Shown: in pieces, positions 1 to 5,826 of the stretch
Layout: each line of letters opens with the position of its first letter
Numbering within the stretch: the first letter of the stretch is position 1
Assembly: GCA_009843725.1 (NCBI GenBank)
Contig: VYCX01000549.1
Location: 1-9,897, forward strand
Reading direction: 5' to 3'
Source: Boseongicola sp. SB0675_bin_26
Lineage (GTDB): Bacteria > Pseudomonadota > Alphaproteobacteria > Rhodobacterales > Rhodobacteraceae
Length of the DNA stretch: 9,897 nt
Position numbers and translations under genes: made by a program
Notes under the pieces: generated by a model
What the model saw: the letters and a program-made list of their open reading frames with translations, nothing else
Told to the model about the DNA's origin: nothing
The model's database searches: none

Positions 1-261
1 CTCAACCGGCAGCTGCAGATGCACCGCCAGATGTCCGACCTGATGAAAAAGGTCGGTCGCATGGGCAGGAAGGGCATGATGAGCCAGCTCGGCGGCCTCG
101 TCGGCGGCGGCGGAGCCATGACAGGCGGGATGCCCGGAAAGAGGGAGATCGAGGCCGCCCAGCAGCAGCTGGGCCGGTTGCCCGGCGGCCTTGCCGGTCT
201 CGGCGGCGATTCGGGGGGCCAGTTCCCCCCAGGGATCTCGGGGCTCGGGAAAAAGCGATGA
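1..261 (+). CDS. ffh: Signal recognition particle protein Ffh, C-terminal end (partial)
   Basis: The reading frame is open from the first base and ends at TGA 259-261, so only the last 86 residues are present. Ffh is the GTPase that binds 4.5S RNA and signal sequences and targets nascent membrane proteins to FtsY and SecYEG. What remains is the end of the methionine-rich M domain: the segment LNRQLQMHRQMSDLMKKVG matches the last helix of the M domain (usually VNRLLKMHxQMxxMMKK), and a Gly/Met-rich low-complexity tail ends in GLGKKR. The GTPase NG domain lies outside the window. The position just before GNAT, chorismate mutase and rpsP fits the common alphaproteobacterial ffh-rpsP neighbourhood. 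No T-tract terminator is visible in the 130 bases after the stop, so read-through into the next genes is possible. Confidence 0.9.
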   Translation, partial: LNRQLQMHRQMSDLMKKVGRMGRKGMMSQLGGLVGGGGAMTGGMPGKREIEAAQQQLGRLPGGLAGLGGDSGGQFPPGISGLGKKR

Positions 262-391
262 GCCGGCCCCGATCCCGGCCCCCCCATGTCCGAACGAGCG
301 TTCTCACGCCAGGACATCTCCTTTCCGCGGGCGCGAATTCGTGCGCGCGCTGCCCCCGCGACCTCCACCTGTGCAACTGTGCCGGCGCGCC

Positions 392-1039
392 ATGACCTCG
401 AGACATGAGAAACCAACGCCGGGTCCGGCAGTGGACATCGCACAGGCGTTTGCGGCAAACGTGCCAGTGATCCGCACCGGTCGCCTGATCCTTCGCGCGG
501 TGCGGCTGGAGGACTTTCCGGGATACGCGTCCATCCTGTGCACGGACCGTGGTCGATTTGTGGGAGGCCCGCTTTCGCGCGCGGACGCGTGGTCTGATTT
601 CGCCACCCTTAGCGCCGGATGGGCGCTTCATGGCCATGGCGGTTGGGCCGTGGCGGAAACCGCCACCGGCGACCTCCGGGGCTTTGTGCTTCTTGGGCTG
701 GAGCCCGGTGACGTCGAGATCGAGCTTGGCTACCTGTTCCTGGAGAGTGCCGAAGGCCAGGGATTTGCAGCGGAAGCGGCGGCGGCGGCGCGCGACTGGG
801 CATTCAACACCCTCGGTCTCCAGACGTTTGTCAGCTACATCGCAAGCAGGAACGCCCGATCGATCGCCCTGGCCGAACGACTGGGCGCCGTCGAGGACAC
901 GCCGAAGGACTGGCCAAAGGGGAACGTCGTGTACCGCCACGCCAAGCCAGATGCGGAGGCGGGCGTGAGACAAGGTTCCGCAACACGGCGTCCCGATGAT
1001 CCCGGATTTCACAAGACCAGCGGAAAGGGGACAAAATGA
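392..1039 (+). CDS. GNAT-family N-acetyltransferase (RimJ/RimL-like)
   Basis: A 215-residue protein with the layout of the Acetyltransf_3 (RimJ/RimL) branch of GNAT enzymes, which move acetyl from acetyl-CoA to an amine, often a protein N-terminus. Visible landmarks are the first strand TGRLILRAVRLEDF (residues 29-42), the central strands around GGWAVAE and RGFVLLGLEPG, the acetyl-CoA loop EGQGFAAEAA (121-130, in place of the usual RGxGYAxEA), and the late SRNARSIALAERLGA segment, typical of the N-x-x-S-x-x-x-x-E-x-L-G motif. The substrate cannot be read from the sequence. I chose ATG 392 because it gives family length. Upstream in-frame starts would overlap ffh or add low-quality sequence, but no clear ribosome binding site precedes 392. 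The stop overlaps the next start (ATGA at 1036-1039), implying translational coupling to chorismate mutase. Confidence 0.85.
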   Translation: MTSRHEKPTPGPAVDIAQAFAANVPVIRTGRLILRAVRLEDFPGYASILCTDRGRFVGGPLSRADAWSDFATLSAGWALHGHGGWAVAETATGDLRGFVLLGLEPGDVEIELGYLFLESAEGQGFAAEAAAAARDWAFNTLGLQTFVSYIASRNARSIALAERLGAVEDTPKDWPKGNVVYRHAKPDAEAGVRQGSATRRPDDPGFHKTSGKGTK

Positions 1040-1332
1040 CCGACGCCGTGAAGCGCGCCGCCGAGATCCTGGAACCGCACCGGGCAACGATCGACCGGCT
1101 CGACACAATCCTCGTCTACACCCTTGCCGAGCGCTTCGCCTGCACCCAGGCCGTGGGCAAGCTCAAGGCAGAGCACAAGCTGCCGCCCGCTGACAAGGCT
1201 CGAGAGGCAGAACAGATCAGGCGCCTCGAAGGGCTTGCAAGGGAAGCCGACCTCGATCCCGAATTCGCGAAGAAGTTCCTCGCGTTCATCACCGAGGAAG
1301 TGATCCAACACCACATGAAAATCCAGAAATAG
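1036..1332 (+). CDS. aroQ: Chorismate mutase, type II (AroQ fold)
   Basis: A 98-residue monofunctional chorismate mutase that converts chorismate to prephenate, the first step towards Phe and Tyr. The all-helical AroQ pattern is clear: H-R-x-x-I-D-x-L-D (15-23), L-A-E-R (30-33), V-G-K-L-K (40-44), then P-P-A-D-K-A-R-E (50-57). By eye, Arg16, Arg33, Lys44, Asp53 and Arg56 match the active-site residues Arg11, Arg28, Lys39, Asp48 and Arg51 of the E. coli P-protein domain. The position of E. coli Gln88 seems to be His92, in the segment V-I-Q-H-H, although that alignment is ungapped and tentative. No fused prephenate dehydratase or dehydrogenase is present. A purine-rich ribosome site (GGAAAGGGG, 1021-1029) lies 6 bases before the ATG, and the start overlaps the acetyltransferase stop. 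rpsP follows 19 bases later. Confidence 0.9.
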   Translation: MTDAVKRAAEILEPHRATIDRLDTILVYTLAERFACTQAVGKLKAEHKLPPADKAREAEQIRRLEGLAREADLDPEFAKKFLAFITEEVIQHHMKIQK

Positions 1333-1351
1333 ACCAGAAGGACCAAACACA

Positions 1352-1918
1352 ATGGCAATGAAAATTCGCCTTGCCCGCGGCGGAACGAAGAAGCGCCCGT
1401 TCTACCGCATCGTCGCTGCAGACAGCCGCATGCCCCGAGACGGCCGCTTCATCGAAAAGCTGGGCACCTACAATCCGCTCTTGCCCAAGGACAGTGCGGA
1501 ACGGGTCAAGATGAGCCTCGAGCGCATCAAGTACTGGATGGACCAGGGCGCAAAGCCAACCGACCGCGTTTCGCGCTTCCTGGAGGCCGCGGGCGCTCTC
1601 GACAGAAAGGAACGCAGCAACCCGAAGAAGGCCAGGCCCCGCAAGAAAGCCCAGGAACGCGCTGAAGCGGCGGCGGCAAGCGAAGAGAAGGAGGCAGCCG
1701 CATCGCAGGACGCCCAACGCGACGACGTGAAGGCTGAAGACGCCAAGGCGGACGAGACGCCGAACGCGCATGCCGAAGAGACCGCCGCCGGCGCCTCTGA
1801 AGACAGCGCGCAAGCGGCCTCGGAAGACACGCAAGGCGACACAAAGGCTGATGCGACGGACGAGCCGGGCACCGCATCGCCCGAGACGTCGGCGCCAGAA
1901 GAGCCCAAGGCCGGATAG
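1352..1918 (+). CDS. rpsP: 30S ribosomal protein S16 with long acidic C-terminal tail
   Basis: Residues 1-84 are a standard S16: [20 protein letters not shown], then [34 protein letters not shown] and the [20 protein letters not shown] segment. S16 is an early-binding protein of the 30S body. The protein is 188 residues, about twice the usual 80-120. Residues 85-103 form a strongly basic linker ([18 protein letters not shown]). From about 104 to 188 the tail is low-complexity Ala/Glu/Asp with Ser, Thr and Gly, almost without hydrophobic residues, so probably disordered. The start is supported by AGAAGGA (1336-1342), 9 bases before the ATG, and by the conserved [12 protein letters not shown]-terminus. 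Tail codons keep the high GC of the rest, so recent insertion of foreign DNA is not obvious. Confidence 0.95.
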   Translation: MAMKIRLARGGTKKRPFYRIVAADSRMPRDGRFIEKLGTYNPLLPKDSAERVKMSLERIKYWMDQGAKPTDRVSRFLEAAGALDRKERSNPKKARPRKKAQERAEAAAASEEKEAAASQDAQRDDVKAEDAKADETPNAHAEETAAGASEDSAQAASEDTQGDTKADATDEPGTASPETSAPEEPKAG

Positions 1919-2034
1919 GGCATGCCCGGCTCGCCTGCCTCGGTCCCGGCACGTCGCGCCCATGCCGATCGCGGCGGGCAGGCACTTCGAGCAGGTCCGC
2001 GCAAGCCAAGGGGTGCCAGGATGGCAACGGTCCA

Positions 2035-2541
2035 GTGAAGGACCGAGTCTGTGTCGGCGCGATCACCGGCGCATTCGGGATCAAGGGAGAGGTGCGCCTC
2101 AAGAGCTTCTGCGCGGAACCGGAATCCATCGCGTCATACGGTCCGCTGTCGTCCGAGGACGGCACGACGACCTGGGACCTGCAGCTGGTGCGCCCCGCCA
2201 AGGGCGGTTTCGTCGGCCGTCTCTCGGGAGTGACCACGAAAGAGGCGGCGGACGCCCTTCGCGGCACGACCCTGCACGTTGCCCGAGGCCGGCTGCCCGA
2301 CCTGCCGGAAGACGAGTTCTACGCAGCCGACCTCGTCGGGCTCCCGGTCCTGGACGCCGAGGGAAGCGAGATTGGCCGAATCACCGCGGTCCTGAACCAC
2401 GGCGCCGGAGACTTGCTGGAAATAGGCAGGGACGATTCCGGGCCGGGCATCCTCCTGCCGCTGACCCACGCAAACGTGCCCAAGATCGACCTGACGGACG
2501 GACGCATCGTGATCGACCCTCCGGACGGCCTGTTCGATTGA
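2035..2541 (+). CDS. rimM: Ribosome maturation factor RimM (GTG start)
   Basis: A 168-residue RimM, which binds S19 and the 30S head and helps 16S rRNA processing. The N-terminal barrel carries VGAITGAFGIKGEVRLKSF (residues 8-26). The middle has the signature P-E-D-E-F-Y-A-A-D-L-V-G-L, linking to the PRC-barrel domain, which ends with LPLTHANVPKIDL and the typical D-P-P-D-G-L-F close. GTG 2035 gives the normal family length; there is no ATG, and no closer GTG or TTG, in frame in the 57 bases before it. A good Shine-Dalgarno sequence is not placed for this GTG. The best one (AAGGGG, 2008-2013) serves an ATG at 2021 in another frame, whose TGA overlaps the GTG, so initiation may be coupled. trmD and rplS, which usually follow rimM, are absent here. 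Confidence 0.93.
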   Translation: MKDRVCVGAITGAFGIKGEVRLKSFCAEPESIASYGPLSSEDGTTTWDLQLVRPAKGGFVGRLSGVTTKEAADALRGTTLHVARGRLPDLPEDEFYAADLVGLPVLDAEGSEIGRITAVLNHGAGDLLEIGRDDSGPGILLPLTHANVPKIDLTDGRIVIDPPDGLFD

Positions 2542-2549
2542 ACGGACCT

Positions 2550-2574
2550 GGCCGACCGGACAGGGGCGTCGGCC
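2550..2574 (+). terminator. Weak GC hairpin after rimM
   Basis: GGCCGAC (2550-2556) pairs perfectly with GTCGGCC (2568-2574) around an 11-base loop, 9 bases after the rimM stop. No T-tract follows, so this is at best a weak or factor-assisted terminator, or a processing site closing the rpsP-rimM unit. The rest of the gap to 2750 holds no gene. A promoter for the transporter operon is expected here, but the best candidate (TTCTCT at 2693-2698, 17 bases, CAGAAT at 2716-2721) is poor. Confidence 0.3.
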
Positions 2575-2750
2575 GTCTCACGGCGAGCACGGCAATGGAA
2601 CGGGCCCGTCGCCCATGCCACCATCGAGAGATCGCGCACCGAAGACAGCCTGCCGTTCGAGCTGTTGAGGTTTCTGCCTCTTTCAAACAGTCTTCTCTGA
2701 CGATAGGGTTGAGTGCAGAATCTGGAACCAAAGGAAAAAAGGGGAATGTC

Positions 2751-3947
2751 ATGAAGAAGATGCTTGCGGCTTCCGTCGCGTCCGCGTTCCTTGCGGGCAC
2801 GGCCTTGGCCAGCGGCCATTCGGAAATCAAGATTGGCATCATCGTGGGCCTCACCGGCCCGATCGAGTCGCTGACGCCGCAAATGGCGGCGGGAGCCGAG
2901 CTTGCAATGAAGGAAGTCAGCGATTCCGGACTTCTGCTCGGCGGCGCCATGGTGACGCCGGTCCGCGGCGACTCGACTTGCATCGACTCGGGGGCCGCGA
3001 CCTCGGTTGCCGAACAGCAGATCACCAGCGAAGGCGTGAAGGCCATCGTGGGCGGGGACTGCTCGGGCGTCACAGGCGCGATCCTGGAAAACGTCGCTCT
3101 TCCAAACGGCATCGTGATGGTTTCGCCTTCGGCAACCTCTCCGGGCCTCAGCCACCAGAACAACGAGGACAACGGTCTCTTCTTCCGGACCGCGCCGTCC
3201 GACGCGCGCCAAGGCGTCGTGATGACGGAAGTTCTCATGGAACTGGGCATCAACGAAGTTGCGGTGACCTATACCAACAACGACTACGGCAAGGGTCTGG
3301 CCGACAGCTTCCAGACCGCGTTCGAGGCCGCTGGCGGCACGGTCACGATCAATGCGGCGCACGAGGACGGCAAGGGTGACTATTCGGCAGAGGTCGGCGC
3401 CCTGGCGTCCGCCGGCGGCCAGCGCCTGGTTGTCGCAGGCTATGTCGACCAAGGCGGTTCCGGCATCATCCGCGCAGCGCTTGATTCCGGTGCGTTCGAC
3501 ACCTTTCACCTTCCTGACGGCATGATCGGGGAAGCCTTGACGGACAGCTTCGGCAGCGAAATCGACGGCTCGACCGGCCAGCACCCGGGCACAGACAGCC
3601 CCGGCGCGGCCAAGTATTTCGAGCTTGCGGCGGGCGCCTACGACGCAACGTCGCCATTTTCGGCCGAAAGCTATGACGCCGCGGCGCTGATCATGCTTGC
3701 CATGCAGGCCGCCGGATCAGCGGAATCCGCCGATTTCAAGGACAGGATCATGGACGTTGCCAATGCACCGGGCGAAGAGATCTTTCCCGGCGAGCTTGCC
3801 AAGGCCCTGCAGATTCTCGCCGAAGGTGGTGAGGTCGACTATGTAGGCGCAAGCGCGGTCGAACTGATCGGCCCAGGCGAATCGGCGGGCAACTACCGCC
3901 AGATCGAGGTCAAGGACGGCCGCATCGAAACCGTCAAGTACCGGTAA
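2751..3947 (+). CDS. Branched-chain amino acid-type ABC transporter, periplasmic binding protein
   Basis: A 398-residue periplasmic binding protein of the Leu/Ile/Val (Peripla_BP_6) type. It captures the substrate and delivers it to the LivHM-LivGF complex encoded next. The N-terminus is a Sec signal peptide (MKKMLAASVASAF..., hydrophobic core, cleavage expected after A-L-A at residue 20). The mature protein begins IKIGIIVGLTGPIESLTPQM, the classic first strand and loop. Two cysteines, Cys77 (GDSTCIDSG) and Cys104 (GGDCSG), are placed to form a disulfide. Later landmarks are NNDYGKGLADSF and the SAESYDAAALIMLAMQAA helix. The ligand is uncertain: this family also takes up amides, urea and aromatic acids. 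The frame is open far upstream, but ATG 2751 is fixed by the signal peptide and by purine-rich AAGGAAAAAAGGGGAA (2731-2746). Together with livGFHM it makes a complete importer. Confidence 0.92.
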   Translation: MKKMLAASVASAFLAGTALASGHSEIKIGIIVGLTGPIESLTPQMAAGAELAMKEVSDSGLLLGGAMVTPVRGDSTCIDSGAATSVAEQQITSEGVKAIVGGDCSGVTGAILENVALPNGIVMVSPSATSPGLSHQNNEDNGLFFRTAPSDARQGVVMTEVLMELGINEVAVTYTNNDYGKGLADSFQTAFEAAGGTVTINAAHEDGKGDYSAEVGALASAGGQRLVVAGYVDQGGSGIIRAALDSGAFDTFHLPDGMIGEALTDSFGSEIDGSTGQHPGTDSPGAAKYFELAAGAYDATSPFSAESYDAAALIMLAMQAAGSAESADFKDRIMDVANAPGEEIFPGELAKALQILAEGGEVDYVGASAVELIGPGESAGNYRQIEVKDGRIETVKYR

Positions 3948-3959
3948 CGAAGCAAGCTT

Positions 3960-3987
3960 GGGGCCCGGACCAGTTCCGGGCCCCTTT
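3960..3987 (+). terminator. Strong intra-operon hairpin (attenuator/partial terminator)
   Basis: GGGGCCCGGA (3960-3969) pairs perfectly over 10 bp with TCCGGGCCCC (3975-3984) around the 5-base loop CCAGT, followed by TTT (3985-3987). It begins 13 bases after the binding-protein stop and ends 18 bases before livG. The T-run is short, so partial termination, or protection of the binding-protein mRNA from 3' exonucleases, is more likely than a full stop. Both would give excess binding protein over the membrane complex, as is common in ABC importer operons. Confidence 0.7.
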
Positions 3988-4004
3988 CGCATCCGGGAAC
4001 GGGC

Positions 4005-4793
4005 ATGATCAGGGTCGAGGGCCTGCACAAGCATTTCGGCGGATTTCGTGCCGTTGACGGAGTCACCCTGGAAATTGCGCCGGGCTCGATCACCGGCCTG
4101 ATCGGACCAAACGGCGCAGGCAAGACGACGCTGTTCAACGTGATCGCGGGAACCCTGCCCCCGACCGGCGGACATGTGTTCATGAACGGCGAGGACATCA
4201 CCGGCCTTGCGCCGCATGACCTCTTCCACAAGGGGCTTCTCCGCACGTTTCAGATCGCCCACGAATTCGCCTCCATGAGCGTCCGCGAGAACCTGATGCT
4301 GGTTCCGGGCCGGCAGCAGGGGGAGAGAATCTGGAACACATGGATCGGTCGCCGCCGGATCGCGGCAGAGGAAGACGGGATCCGGAAGAAGGCCGACGAG
4401 GTGATGGAGTTCCTGACCATCGACCACTTGAAGGACGAGAGGGCGGGCAACCTTTCGGGAGGCCAGAAAAAACTCCTTGAACTGGGCCGCACCATGATGG
4501 TGGATGCGCAAATCGTCTTTCTGGACGAGGTGGGCGCCGGCGTGAACCGCACGCTGCTCAGGACGATCGGCGACGCGATCCAACGCTTGAACAGGGAGCG
4601 CAGCTACACCTTCTGCATGATCGAGCACGACATGGATTTCATTGGCCGGCTTTGCGAGCCGGTCATCTGCATGGCGGAGGGCAAGGTGCTGGCCGAGGGA
4701 ACCATCGACCAGATCAAGGCGAACGATCACGTCATAGAAGCCTATCTCGGCACCGGCCTGAAAAACAGGATCAGGGAGGACGTGAAGGCATGA
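4005..4793 (+). CDS. livG: Branched-chain amino acid-type ABC transporter, ATPase LivG
   Basis: A 262-residue ABC ATPase of the LivG class, one of two that power the importer at the inner face of the membrane. Motifs in order: Walker A GPNGAGKT (34-41), Q-loop Gln83 (RTFQIAHEF), signature LSGGQ (150-154), Walker B IVFLDE (170-175, catalytic Glu175) and switch His208 in MIEHDMDFI. The C-terminal LAEGTIDQIKANDHVIEAYLG is the usual LivG tail. The stretch after Walker B reads DEVGAGVNR, with Val176 where nearly all ABC ATPases have Pro and Arg182 where LivG normally has Pro. The other catalytic residues look intact. The start follows the 3960 hairpin, with only a modest site (GGGAACGGG, 3995-4003). 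The stop overlaps an ATG (4790) of a small ORF. Confidence 0.92.
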   Translation: MIRVEGLHKHFGGFRAVDGVTLEIAPGSITGLIGPNGAGKTTLFNVIAGTLPPTGGHVFMNGEDITGLAPHDLFHKGLLRTFQIAHEFASMSVRENLMLVPGRQQGERIWNTWIGRRRIAAEEDGIRKKADEVMEFLTIDHLKDERAGNLSGGQKKLLELGRTMMVDAQIVFLDEVGAGVNRTLLRTIGDAIQRLNRERSYTFCMIEHDMDFIGRLCEPVICMAEGKVLAEGTIDQIKANDHVIEAYLGTGLKNRIREDVKA

Positions 4794-4936
4794 CTTGCTC
4801 GCGGACAGTTCGCATCGGCAATGACTTGCGCCGACACACCGGCGGCTTCGGCCTCAATGCGGGGAATTGCCGGCTGCGTCGCCCGACTCGAAACGCGTGC
4901 AGATGCATGAAACGCGATCAAAGAGGCGTGCGATGA
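4790..4936 (+). CDS. Putative small ORF bridging livG and livF (48 aa, Arg/Cys-rich)
   Basis: An ATG at 4790 overlaps the livG stop (ATGA), and the TGA at 4934-4936 overlaps the livF ATG (ATGA at 4933-4936), so the reading frame fills the gap exactly. The ATG has an excellent Shine-Dalgarno sequence, AGGGAGGA (4773-4780), 9 bases upstream. The predicted 48-residue peptide begins MTCSRTVRIGNDLRRH and ends MKRDQRGVR, with about 13 Arg and four Cys (3, 27, 37, 39). It has no hydrophobic segment, and I recognise no family. It may be a real small protein, a coupling cistron whose translation feeds ribosomes to livF, or a chance frame: Arg-rich ORFs arise easily in GC-rich DNA. The signals at both ends are the reason to keep it. 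Confidence 0.38.
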   Translation: MTCSRTVRIGNDLRRHTGGFGLNAGNCRLRRPTRNACRCMKRDQRGVR

Positions 4937-5646
4937 GCGATCCCTTCCTGATCGGCGACTCCTTGAGCGGCGGGTATGGCCGTGGAGTGGACATTCTCCA
5001 TTCATGCACCATTTCCGTGAAAGAGGGCGAGATCGCCGTGATCGTCGGGCCGAACGGCGCGGGCAAGTCGACGGCAATGAAGGCGGTCTTCGGGATGCTG
5101 GATCTCCATGAGGGCTCGGTCAGGCTCGGCGGCGAAGACATCTCGCACCTTAGCCCGCAGGACCGGGTGGCAAGGGGGATGGCCTTCGTGCCGCAGAACG
5201 CCAACACCTTCACGTCGCTGACTGTCGAAGAGAACCTCGAAATGGGGGCCTTCCTGAGACGCGACGACATTTCGGGTACCATGGCGCAAGTCTACGAACT
5301 CTTTCCGGTCCTGCAGGATAAGCGTCGCCAGACGGCAGGCGAACTGTCCGGGGGACAGCGTCAGCAGGTGGCCGTCGGTCGCGCGCTGATGACCCAGCCC
5401 AGGGTCCTGATGCTGGATGAGCCGACGGCAGGCGTCAGTCCCGTCGTCATGGACGAGCTGTTCGACAGGATCGTTGAGGTGGCAAGAACCGGCATCTCGA
5501 TCCTGATGGTGGAGCAGAACGCCCGGCAGGCCCTCGAGATCGCGGACAGGGGTTACGTCATGGTGCAGGGACGGAACGCCTTCACCGATACTGGCGAAGC
5601 GCTCCTTGCGGATCCGGAAGTCAGACGTTCGTTTCTGGGTGGCTAG
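4933..5646 (+). CDS. livF: Branched-chain amino acid-type ABC transporter, ATPase LivF
   Basis: A 237-residue ABC ATPase of the LivF class, which pairs with LivG to drive transport. Motifs: Walker A GPNGAGKS (39-46), Q-loop Gln88 in FVPQNANTF, signature LSGGQ (138-142) followed by RQQVAVGRALM, Walker B VLMLDE (158-163) with Pro164 in the normal DEPTAGVSP D-loop. LMVEQNARQALEIADRGYVM carries Gln195 in place of the switch His, as is normal for LivF. The end, LLADPEVRRSFLGG, is the standard LivF C-terminus. ATG 4933 gives standard length and has AGAGG (4922-4926) 6 bases upstream. An in-frame ATG at 4900 would add residues not expected in the family. The start overlaps the stop of the small ORF before it. 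A 167-base gap follows before livH. Confidence 0.93.
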   Translation: MSDPFLIGDSLSGGYGRGVDILHSCTISVKEGEIAVIVGPNGAGKSTAMKAVFGMLDLHEGSVRLGGEDISHLSPQDRVARGMAFVPQNANTFTSLTVEENLEMGAFLRRDDISGTMAQVYELFPVLQDKRRQTAGELSGGQRQQVAVGRALMTQPRVLMLDEPTAGVSPVVMDELFDRIVEVARTGISILMVEQNARQALEIADRGYVMVQGRNAFTDTGEALLADPEVRRSFLGG

Positions 5647-5676
5647 GAGGGCGGGCAGGAGCTGGAGAGTGACGGC

Positions 5677-5826
5677 ATGAACAGGCTCCCAAGGACACGT
5701 GCTGACGCCGGCTTCCGGCAAGGCGGCGGACTTTCGTTGCGACGCGAGCGCCATTTTGGATCGCTTCGGAACCCTGCAGGATCGGCTTCCACCTGTCCAG
5801 GCAGGAGGGCGCCTTGGATCCTCTGA
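5677..5826 (+). CDS. Possible small ORF in the livF-livH gap (49 aa, Arg-rich)
   Basis: An ATG at 5677 with GGAGAG (5664-5669) 7 bases upstream opens a 49-codon frame that ends at TGA 5824-5826, 13 bases inside the livH start. The peptide begins MNRLPRTRADAGFRQGGG, is rich in Arg and Gly, has no membrane segment and resembles nothing I know. It starts 30 bases after the livF stop and so lacks the tight stop-start overlap of the small ORF at 4790, which it resembles in length and composition. Non-coding GC-rich sequence commonly reads this way, so I rate it weak; it is listed because the gap is otherwise empty and the ribosome site is good. Confidence 0.18.
   Translation: MNRLPRTRADAGFRQGGGLSLRRERHFGSLRNPAGSASTCPGRRAPWIL

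Noticed and set aside
286..408. 40-codon ORF in the ffh-GNAT gap overlapping the GNAT start
   Set aside because: No ribosome binding site, Arg/Ala/Pro-rich, no coupling with ffh; looks like chance.
1289..2004. Long minus-strand frames opposite rpsP
   Set aside because: They mirror the Ala/Glu repeat codons of the S16 tail; composition is typical of antisense shadow, with no motifs.
1770..2750. Open frame running in phase into the binding-protein gene from inside rpsP
   Set aside because: It crosses rpsP and all of rimM in a different frame, is Arg/Pro-rich, and the real start is fixed at 2751 by a signal peptide and ribosome site.
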